Assembly (NCBI GenBank): GCA_964443135.1
Contig: CAYUBQ010000018.1
Coordinates: 1-64,000, forward strand
DNA from: JAIPEI01 sp964443135
GTDB taxonomy: Bacteria > Desulfobacterota > DSM-4660 > Desulfatiglandales > HGW-15
Length of the DNA stretch: 64,000 nt
Direction: 5' to 3'
Below are positions 54,010 through 62,776 of the stretch, one piece after another (within the stretch, counting starts at the first letter, position 1; every line of letters starts with the position of its first letter). The position numbers were made by a program, and so were the translations under genes. The notes below the pieces were generated by a model that saw only the letters and a program-made list of their open reading frames with translations, was not told the DNA's origin and did no database searches.

Positions 54010-56904
54010 TTACTTCTCCCCCCAGTGCCACACGCCGTCCCAGTCGGCCGGGGGCGGTTCCTCGAGGAAGACCCGGCAGCGCTCGACGAACGGCCGGCAG
54101 GCCGGATCGAACGGGACTCCCTGCTCGAAGTGACGGAGCGCCTCCCGGAAATCGCGCGCCCGGTAGCCGGCGAGGCCCCGGCGGAAGGGCTCCACGTCCC
54201 GGGCCAGGGGCTCGCCCTGCTCCGCCAGCACCTCGTAGATCCGGATCGGCTGGGAACGCCCTTTCACCACCACGTGGTCGATGAGCCGGGTGGCGAAGCG
54301 CTCCTTCACCTCCTCCCGGGTGGAGCCGCTGATCAGGATGTGGGTGCCGTAGAGCTTGTTCGCGCTCTCGAGACGCGAGGAGACGTTCACCCCGTCCCCG
54401 ATGACCGTGAAGTCCATCCGCTTCTCCATGCCCACGTTTCCCGAGACCACCTCCCCGGTGCAGATACCGACGCCCATGTCGACGGGGTCCTGTCCCGCCT
54501 CCGCCCTCTTCCGGTTGAACCCGTCCAGGGTCCTCCGCATGGCCAGGGCGGTTCGAACGGCGCGCTCCGAATCGTCCTCCCGGGTGTACGGCACGCCGAA
54601 CACCGCCATGATGGCGTCTCCGATGTACTTGTCGAGGACGCCCCCGTGGTCGAACACCACCTCCACCATGGCCGTGAAGTAGTCGTTCAGAAACGCCACC
54701 GTCTCTTCCGCGCTCATGGTCTCCGCGATTCCCATGAACCCGCGGATGTCCGAGAAGAGCACCGTGGCCTTGCTCTGCACGCCCCCGAGGCAGGAGGTGC
54801 CCGGGTCCTCCAGGACCCGCTCCACGATGTCCTTGGCCATGTACCGGCTCAGGGTGCTCTTCATGCGCTTCTCCCGGCTGATGTCCTCGAAGACCAGGAC
54901 CAGGCCGCGGGCCTTCCCCTCCTCCCCGATCAGTGGAGCGAAGTTGAGGTTCACGGAAACCGCCCGGTCCCCGGCCGGCGCCAGGTCCACGTCGAAGTCC
55001 ACGACCGGGTGCCCGGTCCGAAGAACGTGATCCAGGTGGTCCAGGATCCGACCCGACCCCGGGCCGGCCACCTCGCGGAAGTCGCGCCCGGGGAGCCCCT
55101 CGCGGTCGTCCTCGAACAGCTCCCGCGCGGCGCGGTTCGCCGTCACCACCCGGAACGCTTCGTCCAGGGTGAGGATGCCGTTGGTGATGCTCTCGTGGAT
55201 CCGGTTGAGGTAGTTCCGCATGGAGCGGGTGCGCTCGTAGAGCTGCGCGTTTTCCAGGGCCATGGAGATCTGGGTGGAGAGGGCGCGGAGGATCTCCTCG
55301 TCCTCCCGCTCGAACGCGCCCTCCCGCTTGTTGATGGCCTGGGTGACGCCGATGATCTTCCCCCGGGTGTTGATCACCGGCGCGGCCAGGACGGTCCTCG
55401 TCCGGTACCCGGTGGCCCGGTCCTGGCCGGGGTTGAACCGGGGGTCCGCATAGGCGTCGGGGATGTTCACGGTTTCCCCGGTGCGGACCACGTGACCGGC
55501 CAGACCCACGGAACAAGGCATGCGGATCTCCTGAAACGTCACCCCCTGGGCCACTTTGGACCAGAGCTCCTCCCTCTCCGGGTCGAGCAGGAAGAGCGTG
55601 CTGCGTTCGGCGTCCAGGATCTCCGACACCTTGCCCACGATCTTCTGGATCAGCGCGTCCAGGTCCAGGGTGTCCGCCAGGGAGGTGGCCACGTCCAGGA
55701 GGATGGCCATCTTGGTGTGTCCGGAGAGGATCCTTCGATAGAGCTGAAAGTTCTCCACGGCGATGGCGGTCTGGTAGGCAAAGGCCCGGAACAGCGCCTC
55801 GTCGTCGCGGTTGAAGGGGCCCCGGTGCTTGTTGATCACCTGGACCACGCCGATGATCTCACCCTCCAGGTTCTTCACCGGCCCCGCGAGGATGGAACGG
55901 GTCCGGAAGCCGGTCCGCCGGTCCACCTCCGGGTTGAACCGCTCGTCCCGGTAGGCGTCGGGAATGTTCACCAGCTCGTCGTGCGAGGCGGCCCAGCCCG
56001 CGACCCCGCGCCCCACGGGAAAGCGGATCTCCCGGCTCTCCTCCCCCTGGGCCACCTTGGACCAGAGCTCCCCTGCGGTCCGGTCCAGGAGAAACAGGGA
56101 GGCCCGCTCCGCCCCCATCACCTCGCTCGCCATGCCCACGACCCGCTGGATCAGCCCCTCGATGCCCGAGCGCACCAGCAGGATGTCGGAGAGGTCCAGG
56201 AAGCTCCGGAGGCTCTCCAGGGACCGCTCCACTGCGGCGCTGCGCTCGACGGTCTCCTGGAAGCGGATGTTGGTCCTGCGGAGCCGTCGGGTGACGGTGT
56301 CCAGGAAGTTCCGGGCCAGGCTGGGCACCTTGTTGACGGCCCGCTCCAGCTCCTCGTAGCGGAGCTCGAGGAGCTGGGAAGGCTCCAGGGCGCGCACCGA
56401 CGCCGAACGGGTGCCCTCGGAGAAGTAGCCCATCTCGCCGATGGACTCTCCGGGCTCCACGTCCTGGAGCTCGATCTCCTCGCCGTACTCGCCTCGCCGA
56501 TAGACCCGAACCGCGCCCTCCACCAGGAGAAAGAGCCGGTCGCTCGTCTCCCCCTGGTAGATGAGATGATCGCCCGGTGCGACGCTCGCCTCGGAGACGA
56601 GGGCGCTCAGCCGGTCCAGCTCGTCGGCGCTCAAATCGTGGAAGAGCCGGCAGCTGCGAAGGCGGTCCAGGCGCTGCCGGGAGATGCCCGTTTCCAGCTC
56701 CTCCGATCCCACCAGGCCGGCTTCGTGCATGATGTCGCCCAGGCGGCGGACCTCCCCCTTGAAGGCCAGCTCCTTCTGGAGCTCCAGCCCCCGCCTCAGG
56801 GCCTCCTTCCCGCAGGGCAGATAGGCCCCGATCTTTTGCGGTTGGTCGTTTCCCCGGTCGCCGTGTCGGGATCCCATGGTCGTCTCGTCCGTTCCGCCCG
56901 GCAT
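54010..56904 (-). CDS. Class III adenylate/guanylate cyclase with cNMP, GAF, GAF and PAS sensors
   Basis: This 964-residue cytoplasmic protein stacks several modules. They are an N-terminal helical part, a cyclic-nucleotide-binding domain (residues about 85-200, GESIGEMGYFSEG), two similar GAF domains (about 230-390 and 405-565, both with LWSKVAQG and VNIPDAY), a PAS domain (about 575-690), a class III cyclase domain (about 715-890) and a tail like one TPR. The cyclase has the metal-binding Asp in VLFSDIRGF, GDAIMAVFG, and VIGDGVNVSSRLE. It would make cAMP or cGMP in response to a bound small molecule. Start at 56904 or the ATG at 56877; neither has a strong ribosome binding site. Confidence 0.88.
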   Translation of the reverse strand: MPGGTDETTMGSRHGDRGNDQPQKIGAYLPCGKEALRRGLELQKELAFKGEVRRLGDIMHEAGLVGSEELETGISRQRLDRLRSCRLFHDLSADELDRLSALVSEASVAPGDHLIYQGETSDRLFLLVEGAVRVYRRGEYGEEIELQDVEPGESIGEMGYFSEGTRSASVRALEPSQLLELRYEELERAVNKVPSLARNFLDTVTRRLRRTNIRFQETVERSAAVERSLESLRSFLDLSDILLVRSGIEGLIQRVVGMASEVMGAERASLFLLDRTAGELWSKVAQGEESREIRFPVGRGVAGWAASHDELVNIPDAYRDERFNPEVDRRTGFRTRSILAGPVKNLEGEIIGVVQVINKHRGPFNRDDEALFRAFAYQTAIAVENFQLYRRILSGHTKMAILLDVATSLADTLDLDALIQKIVGKVSEILDAERSTLFLLDPEREELWSKVAQGVTFQEIRMPCSVGLAGHVVRTGETVNIPDAYADPRFNPGQDRATGYRTRTVLAAPVINTRGKIIGVTQAINKREGAFEREDEEILRALSTQISMALENAQLYERTRSMRNYLNRIHESITNGILTLDEAFRVVTANRAARELFEDDREGLPGRDFREVAGPGSGRILDHLDHVLRTGHPVVDFDVDLAPAGDRAVSVNLNFAPLIGEEGKARGLVLVFEDISREKRMKSTLSRYMAKDIVERVLEDPGTSCLGGVQSKATVLFSDIRGFMGIAETMSAEETVAFLNDYFTAMVEVVFDHGGVLDKYIGDAIMAVFGVPYTREDDSERAVRTALAMRRTLDGFNRKRAEAGQDPVDMGVGICTGEVVSGNVGMEKRMDFTVIGDGVNVSSRLESANKLYGTHILISGSTREEVKERFATRLIDHVVVKGRSQPIRIYEVLAEQGEPLARDVEPFRRGLAGYRARDFREALRHFEQGVPFDPACRPFVERCRVFLEEPPPADWDGVWHWGEK

Positions 56905-57462
56905 CCTCCGCCGGGGTGCCCATTATAGGGCCTGGGGCGAAGCGCATTCAACCGATTTCACGGTCCGGGGTGCGGCAGGCCCTCCTCGGCGGAGCTGGGC
57001 TTGGAATGCGGGGGAAAAGGCGGAGAAAGAACGAAGGGCCCCGCAGGATTGCGGGGCCCTCCCCTTCATGCATGGAAAGAGCCGGGGCACGGGCCTCGAT
57101 GGAGGCCTGCTCTTCCCGATGCGCGACTCCGGACCGCCACCGCCGGGCCGGGATCCTCGAAAGTCCGCTCGCGGGCCGCCGGGTCGCGGGGCTGCCCATG
57201 CGTTCGGCCTTCCTCGGGTCCCCGGTCCTTTCGGCATGCAAACCGTCCCGAGCCGAGGTTGCCTCCGAAGAAAAGCAAGGAGCGTACCGGTTCGATCACG
57301 GGACCGGTGAAAAATGATTGCTCTTGTCATTTCAGAGAGTTGCACCGGACCCTCGACGCGGCTTCCCGGAGGGCCGGACCGGAAATGTGCACAATCGTGC
57401 ACACCGGTTCGACTTTCGCATACGCCCCGCGGTGCCGGGCCGGCCGCAGGACCGGCACCGGC
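56905..57462. other. Non-coding stretch between the cyclase and radical SAM genes
   Basis: No credible gene is seen; frames are open on several strands only because of high GC. It contains a perfect hairpin (57035-57060) and a near-palindrome TGTGCACAATCGTGCACA at 57386-57403. Confidence 0.55.
57035..57060 (-). terminator. Perfect hairpin with T-rich flank
   Basis: AGGGCCCCGCA (57035-57045) and TGCGGGGCCCT (57050-57060) form an 11-bp stem with loop GGAT. On the minus strand it is followed by TCGTTCTTTCT, so it fits an intrinsic terminator for the radical SAM transcript about 400 bases upstream. Confidence 0.6.
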
Positions 57463-58338
57463 TCATGCGGTCCCCACGAACAGAGGCCGGTAGCACGCCT
57501 CGTCCACCCGCAGGGCCCGGTCCAGTTGTTCGAGGAGCCGTTCCCGATCCTGAGGGAGCCGCCCTTCGAGATCGACGTAGTTGGTGTAGTGGTCGCTCGC
57601 CAGCGTGCTCGTGCAGTCCAGCCCCTGGAGGAGCCTGCGGATCTCCAGCAGAACGCCGTGAGGGCCCAGGAGGTGGAACCGCCCTTTCCGGACCTGGTGG
57701 AGCAGGAGCGTGTTCACCTTGGGTACGAGCGTGCGCAGTCGGATGAAGTGGGGGGAGATGCGATTGAGGACCTCGGCCGTGGCCACGGCGTGGGCCCCGG
57801 TCCGCTCCGTGCCGCCCAGCCCCAGGACCACGTACTCGCTGAGCTCGATGCCCGACTCCATCACCAGGCGGCCCGCCCGGACGTGCTCCTCCGCGGTGGC
57901 GCCCTTCTTCACCCGCTTGAGGATCTCGTCGTCCCCGCTCTCGAGGCCCACGTGGATGCGGCTCAGCCCCGCCTCCCGGAGGTCCTCGAGCTCCTTCGGG
58001 CCCTTCTCCAGGATGTACTGGGACGAACCGTAGACCGTGATGCGTTCGATGGAGGGCAGCCGCTCCCGTGCGTACCGGCAGACCGCCGCCAAGTTCTGTG
58101 CGGGCATGGCGATACTGTTTCCCGCGGGGAGGAAGAGGCTTCGGAACCGGTCGCCGAGCCGCTTCCCGACCTCGCGGATCTCCTCGCAGATCTCTTCCAC
58201 CGACCTGGCCCGGTAACGCGGGCCCTGCTTGTAGACCATGCAGAAGGAGCACTTGTTGTGGGGGCAGCCCACGGTGGCCTGGATCAGGAGGCTGTCCGCC
58301 TCGCTGGGCGGACGGTAGATGGGACCTTCGTATCGCAT
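57463..58338 (-). CDS. Radical SAM protein with CX4CX2C motif
   Basis: This 291-residue protein starts at the ATG at 58338 (MRYEGPIYRPPSEADS). The cluster motif reads GCPHNKCSFCMVYK, with four residues between the first two cysteines instead of three, as in a known anaerobe family with GCPHNKCTFC. The barrel continues with FLPAGNSIAMP, ERITVYGSSQYI and IHVGLESGDDEILKRVKKG, typical of the COG1032-like group. No SPASM domain is present. Its reaction is unknown. It lies 74 bases downstream of the epimerase stop. Confidence 0.82.
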   Translation of the reverse strand: MRYEGPIYRPPSEADSLLIQATVGCPHNKCSFCMVYKQGPRYRARSVEEICEEIREVGKRLGDRFRSLFLPAGNSIAMPAQNLAAVCRYARERLPSIERITVYGSSQYILEKGPKELEDLREAGLSRIHVGLESGDDEILKRVKKGATAEEHVRAGRLVMESGIELSEYVVLGLGGTERTGAHAVATAEVLNRISPHFIRLRTLVPKVNTLLLHQVRKGRFHLLGPHGVLLEIRRLLQGLDCTSTLASDHYTNYVDLEGRLPQDRERLLEQLDRALRVDEACYRPLFVGTA

Positions 58339-58412
58339 CGCTCGACTTCCCCGTGCGCAGATGATCCCACGCGCCGAGGCGGGGGTCAAGCTACGGACTG
58401 CAGCCTGCCCGA

Positions 58413-59477
58413 TCAGGGAATCTCAAAACCCAGACCCGGCTCGGACCGGGCGTAGAGGGTGCCCTCCTTCAGACGCACGGCGCCGGCGGCGGGATCGTCC
58501 AGCAGGTCGAGGTGACCGTCCAGGTCCGCGTACCGGACGTTGCCCCGGGCCAAAGCGAACTGGAGGCCCGCGGCCACGGCCAGGGCCGACTCGTCCATGC
58601 AGCCCACCATGACCTCGAGACCGGCGGAGCGGGCCACCGCGTTGACCTGGAGCGCCTCCGCGATCCCGCCCACCTTCATGAGCTTGACGTTCACCATGTC
58701 GGCCAGGCCCCGCCGCGCGATGCGAAAGGCGTCCCGCAGGTTGAGCAGGCTCTCGTCGGCCATCACCGGAATGGCGACGCTCCGCGTCACCCGTCCCAGC
58801 AGGGCGGGCTCCCCCCGGGGGGTAGGCTGCTCGATGAGCTCCAGGCCGGCTCGGCGGGACTCCCGGACAAAGGTGAGGGCCTCCTCCACGGAGAAACCCT
58901 GGTTGGCGTCGAACCGGAGCTCCACGCCCTTCCCCACGGCCTCGCGGATGCGGATCATGCGTTCCACGTCCGTTGGGACGTCCTGCCCGCCTTTGACCTT
59001 GAGGGCCCGGAACCCCTCACCCACAAGCTCCTTCGCCCGGTCGACGGTTTCCTTCACGGGCAGGATGCCGATGGTGATGCTGGTGCGGATCCGGTCCCGG
59101 TAGCCACCGAAAAGCCTCCAGAGGGGCAGACCCGCGGCCTTGCCCAGGAGGTCGTGGAGGGCCATGTCCACGGCCGCCAGCGCCGAGGGGTGCGCCTCGA
59201 GGGGTTTTCTCATCCGCTCCAGGAGCCTGGCCGTGCGGAGCGGGTCCGACCCGCGGAGCGCCGGTCCGACCCGTTCCTCCAGGACCCGCAGGGTACCCTC
59301 CACCGTCTCCCCGGTCACGACCGGGTCCGGGGCGGCGCATCCGTACCCCTGCGGCCCCGTCCCCGTATCCAGGCGCAGGAAAACGTTCTCTGCGGAACGG
59401 ATCGTCTCGTAAGCGATGGTGTAGGGCTCGGCGAGCCGCATGGTCACGGCCCAGGCCTCGACGCGGCGGACCCGCAT
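58413..59477 (-). CDS. Enolase-superfamily dipeptide epimerase-like protein
   Basis: This 354-residue protein belongs to the muconate-lactonizing/L-Ala-D/L-Glu epimerase group. It has the KxK base in ALKVKGGQD, metal ligands in LRFDANQGFS, LIEQPTPRGE and VMADESLL, and the opposite lysine in VNVKLMKVGGI. Dipeptide epimerases recycle murein peptides, but relatives next to DUF1611 genes are linked to D-glutamate use. It starts 3 bases after the 50-residue ORF stop and is last in the cassette. Confidence 0.85.
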   Translation of the reverse strand: MRVRRVEAWAVTMRLAEPYTIAYETIRSAENVFLRLDTGTGPQGYGCAAPDPVVTGETVEGTLRVLEERVGPALRGSDPLRTARLLERMRKPLEAHPSALAAVDMALHDLLGKAAGLPLWRLFGGYRDRIRTSITIGILPVKETVDRAKELVGEGFRALKVKGGQDVPTDVERMIRIREAVGKGVELRFDANQGFSVEEALTFVRESRRAGLELIEQPTPRGEPALLGRVTRSVAIPVMADESLLNLRDAFRIARRGLADMVNVKLMKVGGIAEALQVNAVARSAGLEVMVGCMDESALAVAAGLQFALARGNVRYADLDGHLDLLDDPAAGAVRLKEGTLYARSEPGLGFEIP

Positions 59478-59480
59478 CGC

Positions 59481-59633
59481 TCAGTGCCTCACCGGGCAGG
59501 CGTCGGTCCGGACCCGCGCGGGTTCCACCACCGCAGACCCGAACTTCAGGCTCCGGAAAACGTGCAGCCCGGTGAGTCCGTTCGCCCTGTCGGCTGCCTC
59601 CCCGCCGCCCCGGGGCTCCGTGCGCTCAGCCAT
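59481..59633 (-). CDS. 50-residue ORF inside the PLP/DUF1611/epimerase cassette
   Basis: This short frame starts at an ATG that overlaps the DUF1611 stop by 8 bases and ends 3 bases before the epimerase ATG, which is the geometry expected of translated genes in a tight operon. A CGGAGGCGGAGAC precedes it, and third codon positions are GC-rich. It reads MAERTEPRGGGEAADR at the start and HVFRSLKFGSAVVEPARV later, with a single Cys near the end. I do not recognise a family. It is in the same frame as the epimerase, separated by a TGA and one codon, so an N-terminal extension broken by a stop is an alternative. Confidence 0.5.
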   Translation of the reverse strand: MAERTEPRGGGEAADRANGLTGLHVFRSLKFGSAVVEPARVRTDACPVRH

Positions 59634-60729
59634 GTCTCCGCCTCCGTTTCCACCGCTCCAGGAGGGGTCCCAGCGCCTCCAGGAGGGGACCGGGGCCGTC
59701 CCTCAGGACGTCGCAGGCCGGCAGCCCGGTGGTCTCCAGGATCTCCAGACAGGCCGCCTGTGCGCCCTCCTGGTCCAGGCCCTCGTGGTTCACGGCCACC
59801 GCCGCCACGGGACGACCGGACAGGAGCTCAACCGCCTGGATCTGGAGCGCCAGGGGGTGGAGGGCATATCCGGGAAACCCGTCGTACTCCCTTCTGGCTG
59901 GCGCGTGCTGGAGCACCACGGCGTCCGGCCGGCCCGCAGCCAGGATCTCGAAACCGCCGGGATAGGCCGGGTTCATAAGGCTTCCCTGGCCCTCGAGAAC
60001 GAGCGCTTCGGCGCCGCCCTCCTTCCAGGCCGACCAGACGGCGTGCTCGACCTCCCCGGCCACGAAGTCGTTGACCAGCGCGTCCATGATCACCCCGAAG
60101 CGAACGCCCTGGAGCCACGCGGTCTGCCCCGTGCCCACGAGCTCCGCCTGCAGGCCGGCCTGCTCGAGCGCGTCCCGCAGCAGCCAGGCCGTGGTGCGCT
60201 TTCCCACAGCCGAGTCGGTTCCCAGCACCGCGACCCGGAAGGCGGTCACCTCCTCGATCCGACCGCTGAAGAAATGGAGCGCGTTCCGTGGCGGCGGCCT
60301 TCTCACGTCCCGGATCCTCACCCCGCGCGCCGCTGCGACCCGCGCCATGTCATGGTCCTCCGACAGAAAGTCGTGCAGGCCCGCGTCCACGTGGAGGCCC
60401 AGGTCCAGGGCCTCCAGGACGTCCTTTCGGGCCTCCGGGCTCAAGCGGCCGCCGTCCGGGGCGATGCCCACCACCAAGTGGGTGGCCTTCGGCCCTTCCC
60501 GGCGGGTGGCCGACACCGCCTCACGGACGCCATCGAAGACCGGGATGCCCGCAGGCCGGCCGTCCAGGACGTGGCCCGCGTCCCGGTCCCGGTACCGGGA
60601 GTCCACCACCGAGAGCACCCGATAGCGTCGGGTGTGGCGTACCAGGCCGTGGGCCGTCTTGCCGTTCGTCGTGTTGAAGGCCCCCTCGCAGTAGATTACG
60701 GCGTTTCCTTCCGGCAGCTCGTCCCTCAT
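59626..60729 (-). CDS. DUF1611 P-loop protein (DgcN-like)
   Basis: This 367-residue protein matches DUF1611. An N-terminal domain (about 1-150) comes before a P-loop domain with Walker A GTDSAVGKRTTAW near 170-182. Later stretches are VGTGQTAWLQGVRFGV and LEGQGSLMNPAYPGG. Relatives named DgcN act with an enolase-superfamily DgcA in D-glutamate catabolism (known from memory, not checked). The ATG overlaps the PLP-enzyme stop by 4 bases. The catalytic chemistry in this organism is not known. Confidence 0.82.
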   Translation of the reverse strand: MRDELPEGNAVIYCEGAFNTTNGKTAHGLVRHTRRYRVLSVVDSRYRDRDAGHVLDGRPAGIPVFDGVREAVSATRREGPKATHLVVGIAPDGGRLSPEARKDVLEALDLGLHVDAGLHDFLSEDHDMARVAAARGVRIRDVRRPPPRNALHFFSGRIEEVTAFRVAVLGTDSAVGKRTTAWLLRDALEQAGLQAELVGTGQTAWLQGVRFGVIMDALVNDFVAGEVEHAVWSAWKEGGAEALVLEGQGSLMNPAYPGGFEILAAGRPDAVVLQHAPARREYDGFPGYALHPLALQIQAVELLSGRPVAAVAVNHEGLDQEGAQAACLEILETTGLPACDVLRDGPGPLLEALGPLLERWKRRRRHG

Positions 60730-61817
60730 CCCCTTCTCCCGGTCAAAATGGCCACGTACCGGTCCCCGGGAAGCGGAGCCAGCCGGTGGCGCTCCACGAG
60801 AACAATGAGCCCCGCAGTGGATGCGGGCAGCACGCTCAAGCCCTCCCGCTCCCGCAGCAGGCGGGCGGTTGCGATCATGGCCTTGTCGCTGGCATCGGCG
60901 GCCCAGCCCGAGGTGCTGCGGATGGACTCCAGGGCCTGGTCCCCGTCGATGGAGTGCCAGTTGATCAGGGGTTCGTTCACCGAGGTCTCACGGATCCGGG
61001 TCGGCTCCAGGTCCTCGCAGCAGGGCCGTCTCTTCGTGAAGGCCCGGATCACCGGGTTCTTCCCGAAAGACGACCCGCCCACCATGCAAGGTATCCGGGA
61101 GGTCTTGCCGCGGCGGAAGAGGCTCAGGAACCCCCGGTGGATCCCCGCCAGGGTGGTCCCGTTCGACACGGGGACGGCTACGGCGGCCGGTGCGTCCCGG
61201 AGCTCGTCGTAGATCTCGTAGGCGATCTCGCCGTAGGCCCGGAGCTGGATGTTCGTGTTGGCCCCTCCCGGGTTGGCGTCGTACATCTCATGCCGCTCGG
61301 CCCGTTCCCGCGAGGCCTGCACTGCGGCCTCGTAGTCTCCAGGGACCCGCACGATGCGCACCCCGGCCGAGGCCATCTCCAGAACCCTTTTCGTGTGGTA
61401 AGTCTCCGGGATGTAGACCAGGCAGTCCAGGCCGGCCATGGAGGCGGCGAGCCCGATGGCGGCGCCGTAGTTGCCGCAGGTGGCCACGGTGATGGCGTCG
61501 AACCCTCGGCGAAGCGCATCCATGGCCTGGGCGAAGGCGATCCGGTCCTTTTGGGTCCCCGTGGGGTTGCCCCCCTCGAACTTGAGATAGACCTGCCGGA
61601 GCCCCGTCTCGCGCTCCAGATTGCGGGCCCGGGAGAGGACCGTGTCCCCCACCTCGGACTCCATGATGTCCTCGAACGCCTCGAGGCGGCCGCCCAAGGG
61701 CAGAGACCGGTCTGCGGCCGTCCGCTTCCGGGCCTCCAGCTCGGGCGCGATCTCCTGGGCCGTCGAAGCGGCACCGTCCAGCAGAAAGAAGCCCGTCCCG
61801 TTCGAGCTCGCGGTCAT
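60726..61817 (-). CDS. Fold-type II PLP enzyme, threonine-synthase-like
   Basis: This 363-residue enzyme has the PLP-binding lysine in GNPTGTQKDRIAFAQAM (Lys90) and the phosphate loop in ATCGNYGAAIGLAAS. The region LKFEGGNPTGTQKDR is shared with threonine synthase and related beta-eliminating enzymes. The acidic N-terminal part of threonine synthase is shortened, and no hom or thrB gene is near, so another substrate (perhaps a D-amino acid or an activated serine) is likely. The ATG at 61817 has GGAGGGG before it. First gene of the cassette. Confidence 0.75.
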   Translation of the reverse strand: MTASSNGTGFFLLDGAASTAQEIAPELEARKRTAADRSLPLGGRLEAFEDIMESEVGDTVLSRARNLERETGLRQVYLKFEGGNPTGTQKDRIAFAQAMDALRRGFDAITVATCGNYGAAIGLAASMAGLDCLVYIPETYHTKRVLEMASAGVRIVRVPGDYEAAVQASRERAERHEMYDANPGGANTNIQLRAYGEIAYEIYDELRDAPAAVAVPVSNGTTLAGIHRGFLSLFRRGKTSRIPCMVGGSSFGKNPVIRAFTKRRPCCEDLEPTRIRETSVNEPLINWHSIDGDQALESIRSTSGWAADASDKAMIATARLLREREGLSVLPASTAGLIVLVERHRLAPLPGDRYVAILTGRRG

Positions 61818-61834
61818 GGTGATTCCCCTCCTCC

Positions 61835-61876
61835 GTGCACCTGTGCACATGGTAGGTCTTTTGGGGAGGTTGTCCA
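61835..61876 (-). promoter_or_regulatory. Promoter with an overlapping GTGCAC pair for the PLP/DUF1611/epimerase cassette
   Basis: On the minus strand TGGACA (61876-61871), a 16-base spacer and TACCAT (61854-61849) form a promoter-like site. Two GTGCAC hexamers, each a palindrome (61835-61840 and 61843-61848), lie right after the -10 box and would cover the transcription start, a good place for a repressor to bind. Confidence 0.45.
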
Positions 61877-61997
61877 CAAAATTTCGCGCCCCCGCCGCTT
61901 CCGGGGGCATGGAGCGACGCTTCCCCGGCGGACGCGTTGACGGACCGGTTTCCGTGGGCTAGAAAGAAGGGGAAACCAGAGAGAATGGAGGAGCGTC

Positions 61998-62765
61998 ATG
62001 GAAGAGGCGGTCGAAAAAGGCGCGAGGCTCCTGCGGGAGTCCGAGCGGGTCCTGGCGTTTACCGGCGCGGGGCTCAGCACCGAGTCGGGCATCCCGGACT
62101 TCCGGAGCCCGGGCGGCATCTGGGACCGGTACGACCCCGCGGATTTCGATTTTCACCGCATCGTGAGCAGCGACCGGGCCCGGGAGGCCTACTGGAGGAT
62201 GAGCACGGAGTTCTACGGCACCATGAAGGACGCGCTCCCCAACCCGGCCCACCTCGCCCTCCGGGAGCTGGAGGAGACGGGCAAGCTCTCGGCGGTTGTC
62301 ACGCAGAACATCGACAACCTGCACCAGAAGGCGGGAAGCTCGCCCGAGAAGGTGATCGAGCTCCACGGCACGGCCTTCCAGGTCACCTGCCTGGACTGCG
62401 GCAGGGCGTACGAGCGGGACGTCATCGAGGCGAGGCTGGCGGCGGGCGATTCGCTTCCGGCCTGCGACGCCTGCAGGGGCATCCTCAAGCCGGCCACCAT
62501 CTCCTTCGGGCAGGCCATGCCGCGGGAGGCCCTGGAGGAGAGCCTCCGGCTGGCCGAGGCGTGCGACCTCTGCCTGGTCCTGGGCTCGTCCCTGGTGGTC
62601 TACCCGGCGGCCTCGGTCCCGGCCCACGCGCAGGAGAGCGGCGCCCGGCTCCTCGTCATCAACCGCGACCCCACGCCCCTGGACGACCTGGCCGACCTCG
62701 TGATTCACGACGCGGTGGGAGAGCTGCTCCCCCAGATCGTGCGGGCTGCCCGCGGCCCCTCCTGA
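61998..62765 (+). CDS. NAD-dependent protein deacylase (sirtuin, CobB-like)
   Basis: This 255-residue sirtuin removes acyl groups from lysines using NAD. It has FTGAGLSTESGIPDFRSPGG, TQNIDNLHQKAG with the catalytic His region ELHGTAF, and a structural zinc site in CLDCGRAYERD and CDACRGI. The bacterial Y/R pair of desuccinylases is not obvious, so it may be a deacetylase. Upstream GGAGGAGCGTC is a good ribosome binding site. Targets are unknown. Confidence 0.9.
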   Translation: MEEAVEKGARLLRESERVLAFTGAGLSTESGIPDFRSPGGIWDRYDPADFDFHRIVSSDRAREAYWRMSTEFYGTMKDALPNPAHLALRELEETGKLSAVVTQNIDNLHQKAGSSPEKVIELHGTAFQVTCLDCGRAYERDVIEARLAAGDSLPACDACRGILKPATISFGQAMPREALEESLRLAEACDLCLVLGSSLVVYPAASVPAHAQESGARLLVINRDPTPLDDLADLVIHDAVGELLPQIVRAARGPS

Positions 62766-62776
62766 GCGGAAGGCGA

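Noticed and set aside
54025..56928. 967-codon plus-strand open frame opposite the cyclase gene
   Set aside because: It is a complement of the GAF, PAS and cyclase codons and has no domain likeness of its own.
57300..57462. tRNA-like GGTTCGA sequence
   Set aside because: GGTTCGACTTT resembles a T-loop, but no acceptor stem or anticodon arm can be built around it.
59478..59483. Selenocysteine or readthrough at the TGA joining the small ORF and the epimerase
   Set aside because: The epimerase has its own ATG at a normal N-terminus and no stem-loop of SECIS type is obvious after the TGA.
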